NCBI GenBank assembly: GCA_002633005.1 | Contig: NMRA01000023.1 | Coordinates: 610,621-674,620 of the forward strand | Direction of reading: 5' to 3' | Origin: Phoronis australis | Taxonomy: Eukaryota; Phoronida; Phoronidae | Length of the DNA: 64,000 bases | Part shown: positions 59,601 to 64,000 of the stretch, one piece after another | How the letters are laid out: each line of letters begins with the position of its first letter | How positions within the stretch are numbered: position 1 is the first letter of the stretch | Translations under genes and position numbers: made by a program | Notes under the pieces: generated by a model | The model's database searches: none | Seen by the model: only the letters and a program-made list of their open reading frames with translations | Told to the model about the DNA's origin: nothing

Positions 59601-60796
59601 GTAAGTGGTCGACTAGGATCTAACGCTAACTAGAAAACATTTGCTTGTACAGTACATGTATAAACTCCATCACCGAAATCAAGGAATTGCAGAATAGAAA
59701 AAAAGGATGTATAGAACTTACGTGCTGTTGTATGTAACGCCGTTGTCAGCGCAGTGGGGTCCTACGTGAGCATCAAGTTTGTCGAACTTGTCACAGTCTA
59801 CTTTGCTCATGAGTTCACAATATTTTGACTTTGTCTGCGCGGCCACAACTGGAAGATTATGCCGAGAAATTTTAGGATACGAAAATATTAAAAATCACCA
59901 ATACACTATTTATCTTCATTCATATGAGGTGATAGAGGGAGAGTACTGCTTGCGGTGTTTAAGAGTAGGAGTCTTAAAGTTTGGGTTTGAAATGAATATA
60001 TTTGCATCACGGAGTCACCTTTTGTACGAAAAACGTTGATTTCTTAGGATGTAAGAACAGACACATAGATATGTTTTGAATGTAAAATCGTCTGATGTCC
60101 TAAATTATGTGAAAAATCAGTGATTTATTAAACTTATTATGAGGTTCTGAGATTTATCCATTAATTTGCCGTCTTGAATTTCTCAGGGGTTAGTGCCTAC
60201 AAGTTTTCTAAAACATGCAACCAGCTATGGATACTCAACGGTGACGCATACTACACGTGGCAGTCACGTTTCAAAGTTATAAACGAATAAACTGCACTTC
60301 AGGAAAATCTAACAATTAAATGTTAAACCCGATTTGAATAGAATATTTCGAAAAGCTTAGATTCCAAATCTGTTAAAACACATAGAATTAAACGATGATT
60401 GTGGACTCCCCTTACAAACTGACGCAATTACTAAGCTCATAACTCAAAAACAAAATTGATTTAGGCGTACCGGCCCATATCACGGATATAACCCGGTAGC
60501 GTTCCTTAGAAGCAAAGCACTTGCGAAAAAGCAACATCACTGTGAAATCACGAGAGTGTTTCGCGAACATGGTCGGAACATTGCTATCGCGCAGGAGCAA
60601 ACAGGTGGCCACCGAAATGATTAATCAGCGTGGATGGAATTTTGAATCAAAATTCACTGCCACCATTCCATAAGTAAAGAGTTCTCACCGCAAATGCCTT
60701 GCGATTGTCTTGTGTTTATGGAACTTATCCCCGATATAGAGCCGCTAAAGACAACTTACCGGCCAACGCCAGGGATGCAACGATCAACTTCAACAT
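53611..60796 (-). CDS. secreted protein with three Kazal domains
   Basis: Five exons on the minus strand: 60796-60760, 59848-59722, 57992-57801, 55229-55005, 53716-53611. Splice phases are 1, 2, 2, 2; 228 aa. Residues 1 to about 17 (MLKLIVASLALAVVAAQ) are a signal peptide. Three six-cysteine Kazal domains follow, each with the C-x-D-x-x-x-Y core: CADNGVTYNSTC, CGSDMKTYKNYC and CDSDQNVYDNRC. Each ends with a long loop to the sixth Cys. Kazal proteins usually inhibit serine proteases by presenting a loop around the second Cys. Here the C1-C2 spacing is longer than in classical inhibitors and the reactive-site residues cannot be fixed by eye, so the function (inhibitor, matrix or binding protein) is open. 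The three internal introns hit the same codon position just before the fourth Cys of each domain. The gene converges on CatSper4, with 254 bp between stop codons. Confidence 0.88.
54400..54660 (+). repeat. dispersed repeat family D, copy 2
   Basis: Diverged direct copy of 52690-52965 (ATCGGTCTCGTAATATTC, GTTACCGTGG, GGTTGGCCAACTG, GAGTCACTGATGGT). Confidence 0.65.
55230..57800. other. Kazal-gene intron 3, nothing else recognised
   Basis: About 2.6 kb of AT-rich intron between the exons 57992-57801 and 55229-55005. I see no coding exon, mobile element or RNA gene on either strand. Confidence 0.5.
58130..59470. repeat. degenerate tandem repeat array related to 840-2030
   Basis: Blocks like TTTGCCAAACTTCATGAAAATC followed by YGTCAAGG recur near 58168, 58420, 58563, 58860, 59171 and 59301, spaced at about 130-155 bp or twice that. 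Between them lie pieces like CACTAGGGAGCGCTGCGGTGTCAG and GTCGTCGTCAT. The same order of motifs (CACTAGGAGGTGCTG, then TTTCATTGAAATCYGTCAG) makes up the array at 840-2030. It lies in intron 2 of the Kazal gene. Confidence 0.6.
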
Positions 60797-60835
60797 GATG
60801 GAGACGATGTGGATGATGGTGCAAATGCTCACAGT

Positions 60836-60846
60836 GCTTTAAATTC
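60836..60846 (-). promoter_or_regulatory. TATA-like element upstream of the Kazal gene
   Basis: GAATTTAAAGC lies about 40-50 bases upstream of the start codon on the minus strand. If it works as a TATA box, the 5' UTR is very short. Weak evidence. Confidence 0.25.
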
Positions 60847-60859
60847 ATGGCATTGATCG

Positions 60860-62551
60860 TGGGCAGTTTGGGTGCGCCCAAAAGAGAGGGGGTAGAGGAA
60901 TGACGAATGGTGAACGTAATGAAGAAGTGACTAAAGTGAGTGTCTCGGTCAAAAACACCCCCTAATGACAGTGCAAAATATTTGACCAACCAAAATTGAC
61001 TTATGCAAAGTAGGTACCTTCGCTACAAAGGGTCACACTTCTTTAGATATCTGTGGAAATACAACTCGTCACCCATTGAACCATATGTTTTTCAATTCCT
61101 AGATGATCACAAAAAAACCATCATGCGCACCAAACCAATGCTTTAGTGTCTTTATCTACGTGCTTGTGTTTTTCTTGAAAATGCGATATATCTGCATTTG
61201 GCGCGGGGTAAGTCGCAGCTGCATGTAAGCGACAGATTTTGCACGGATCTTGAGCGTTATACCTCTATCTTTTGGGGTCTGGAAAACTAGCAAAGCCTTT
61301 TTAGAATAAAAACCCACTCAGCAAATATCAAGACCACGATGAAATTACCGAGGTCTTATATCTCTACTTCGTTGGCCTTTGCTTGCTGCATGTAAAAGTT
61401 TTCTCTTCCAACGTGTCCGCCTATTCACGCGAATTTCTCTCGCGTAGCTCGCTCACGTATAGTCTTGCCAGACTTAAGTCTCGACGAATTCCGAGCGAAA
61501 TGTAATTGCTTCCTGGAGAATTGTGTTGTCGACAGCAGCGCACGGTATCGTTTTGGTCAAAAAAGTAAATTACAACTTCTCTATTTAACGAAATATGTCC
61601 GTCCGAGTGGTGTCGTCGTAGCGACTAGTTATAGATGTTGTTGTCTAGATTGACCCTTTTTTTGGAATCGTCCTGTTAGAAATGAGGTTACGGCGAGGTG
61701 ATGCAAAACAACCACCGTCAGACACACTTGGCGCTTCCCAAGTAGATACGATAGATTAAAATGTCTCCCGCTGAGCCGATAACGCGCCTATACCCTGTCT
61801 TCCACGACCAGCCGCCATCGTGATTTCTGCCTCACGAATCTTACTTTAAATATTTTCATTTCCGGTTTGGTATTACCTCGGTAGATGTGACTTCAAAGTA
61901 CAATTCCTGGGGTCAGTGACAATAAAATAAACATTTCATTAGCGGGCTTACTAATTCCTAACCCGAATATTAGACCAGTTGTTACTCAATTAGTCCAGGC
62001 ATTCTTTCGTTTTTTGCAATTTGCGCAAACATGCTCCTGGTAACCCCGATAAGTTTGCCGTCATACACAGTGTATTGGCAGTGAGTGACCCAGGGAATCC
62101 TCATTTACTTCGTAATCCAACACTTCCGTGTATTATCTTATTCATATCGTGCAAAAACGCCCGGCAAAAAGTCCCACAGTTTGGTCACCCTAGCGCCGCA
62201 CGATGACTTGCCAGGCGGCGTTGTCGGGCGACTTTTTAGCGATAAAAATGTCTTGCCATTTACTACGTAAGCCAACACTAGCGTGTGTTGTCTAAGTGCT
62301 GTCCACGTACTATATGCCACCCCAGCCAGCTCAGAGCATGTTAAACTGTTAAACCTCACGAGTTGCTGTTGTTGCATATAGTACTAGTGTGAGCATACTT
62401 GGGCAACTGATCGCACGTGTAACAACTTACCTCACCCATTTCAAGATGGGGTATTTTGTTCTTGTTGCANNNNNNNNNNNNNNNNNNNNNNNNNNNNNNN
62501 NNNNNNNNNNNNNNNNNNNNNNNNNNNNNNNNNNNNNNNNNNNNNNNNNNN

Positions 62552-62586
<35 letters not shown>

Positions 62587-64000
62587 TCCTGCTTGAACAG
62601 ACCATCGGATATTTTTCTAGTCCCAAATGTTCCCTCGGAGTTGTTTCATGTCTGCGCATGTGCCAACTTCAGCAAAGAGAGGTCACGGCATCAGCCTAAC
62701 AGGTCTTAAAAATCGCCAGCGATGTCATTTTCTTTACTCTACCAACTGCAGTACTGTTAACTCTTGTGTAAGCCTATCGCAGTGGTATGCCGGCACGTTC
62801 AACGGCATCCTCCATTTTGAAAGTCACATGATCTGCTGATAGAAGTTCAAACATTTGCAGGTATGAAAAAGCCCCAATGGATAATTTGAGCCTCGAAAAT
62901 ACCCGAGTTGTTCCGGATGATCACCGTTGTGACTACGCGCTAGTCGGGCTGACTAATCATCCACTTCTCAGTGTTGTTTTCTGATAAATTGTTTGTTAAT
63001 AACATCTGCACCCAACATCATTTATTGTATGAATTTTTAGTTATACAATCGAGTGCCATGTACGAATTATATAGCATCTCGGACGCGACAGCAGTATCGC
63101 GAGATCTCGTTTAATAACCGCGTTTTACGGTTTTGGACAGCATGAACGGCCACATGCATGAACGTACACGTAAAGTGTTCTGTGGGCATATATAGTGTGA
63201 TCCTGCACCAATTTACATGTACATCGTTTTGACGTCGGAAGTGTGGTCGGTAATTATTTCAAGTTTCTCCAACACTTTTTCCAGCACACACAAAAAAAAT
63301 AAGAAATGATGTGACATAAAAATATCCCGACACCAAAATATCACAGAACTAATTCTACATGTATAAGCCTTCTGTGACCTACAAGCAAACACGGAGCAAC
63401 TTTGCACATAGCCAGCAGCTGTCCTATACTGTAGAGTATAGTCGATTCGTGGATTTCACTAGCGCCGTCTTCGCAGAAAATATTAGTGTTGCACTATCTG
63501 TGCAAATGTTTTGTTTCTGTAGGTGTATGAATTTGACTCATCTAGTGTAGTAAATTATCTCTAGTACTACATATTCAGTGCTACGAATTATAAAATAGCA
63601 TAGGTGACATTGATTGTGTTTTTTAAAGTGAAAAGTATGTATCAGATTGCACCATCGGAGCTAATGTTTTGTGACGTAACTGTGATTACATTGGTGTTTT
63701 TGAACTTCATTCAATCTAACATATTCAGCGTACGCACAAGCACATCTATTCAATGCAACAGGTAATACATACGTGGCTTGGAAATGTATATTATCTCAAC
63801 TTTTGTTCCAGTGATTACTTGAAAAGTTAGTGGCGTGAAAAGACGACAGTCAGCACAACCGGAGCCTGTGTTTCTATGACACAGTTGTTATTGTGAAATG
63901 CCATTCCTAGCCCTAGGCCATGACCTTACAGGCGAAAAATGCATATTCTGTGATTATTTAAAAATGCGAAGCTTCTGAATACAAGACTATGTTCCTATAC
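60860..64000. other. right-edge region, no gene recognised
   Basis: Upstream flank of the Kazal gene to the window end. I see no exon with convincing splice sites. It contains a gap (62470-62551) followed by a GA repeat, and a short direct repeat (62104-62141 and 62258-62295) sharing TTACTnCGTAA.CCAACACT. The open stretches here are short and carry no recognisable domain. Confidence 0.5.
62470..62584. repeat. 82-base gap followed by (GA)n
   Basis: Ns at 62470-62551 run directly into about 16 GA units (62552-62584), so the gap is probably unresolved GA repeat. Confidence 0.95.

Noticed and set aside
62389-62709. Frames across the 62.5 kb gap
   Set aside because: Composed of Ns and a GA repeat translated as Arg-Glu; not a gene.

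Overview
The window is AT-rich nuclear DNA from a metazoan. Every recognisable gene is split into short exons with GT/AG introns, and the introns carry LINEs, DNA transposons, MITEs, microsatellites and assembly gaps. A CatSper4-type sperm channel, a CFAP97-domain axonemal protein, a CUB receptor and a Kazal protein, together with this repeat style, suggest an invertebrate, perhaps a deuterostome such as a hemichordate or echinoderm. That placement is inference; no sequence here fixes the species.

Four genes could be assembled exon by exon, with matching splice phases throughout. (1) Plus strand, 3654-16619: a small single-pass membrane protein (about 356 aa) with a signal peptide, two CUB-like domains almost without cysteines, a membrane helix and a very short tail. 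(2) Minus strand, 26198-17916: a 700 aa protein with an N-terminal Hemingway/CFAP97 domain followed by a long Ser/Lys/Glu-rich tail in one 1.7 kb exon. (3) Plus strand, 32095-53357: CatSper4, 16 coding exons, about 550 aa, with complete S1-S6, a six-arginine S4 and a T-Q-D-G-W pore motif. (4) Minus strand, 60796-53611: a secreted 228 aa protein with three Kazal domains in five exons.

The genes alternate in strand: convergent (1/2), divergent (2/3), convergent (3/4). The two middle genes both point to the sperm flagellum and share a 5.9 kb head-to-head spacer. Genes 1 and 2 converge on a palindrome that reads as a poly(A) signal on both strands.

Mobile and repeated DNA fills most of the rest. 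There is a degenerate ~150 bp tandem repeat at 840-2030 with a related array at 58130-59470, and a ~550 bp tandem duplication split by a single N (1871-3015). Intron 1 of the CFAP97-like gene holds two decayed LINE pieces (22400-25665). A decayed ~4.9 kb DNA transposon with ~150 bp terminal inverted repeats, probably Academ-like, lies in a CatSper4 intron (40517-45435). Several MITE or fold-back elements are present, including a perfect 41 bp-arm palindrome at 35107-35191. I found no CRISPR array, operon or rRNA gene, and no intact tRNA gene, only tRNA-like fragments.
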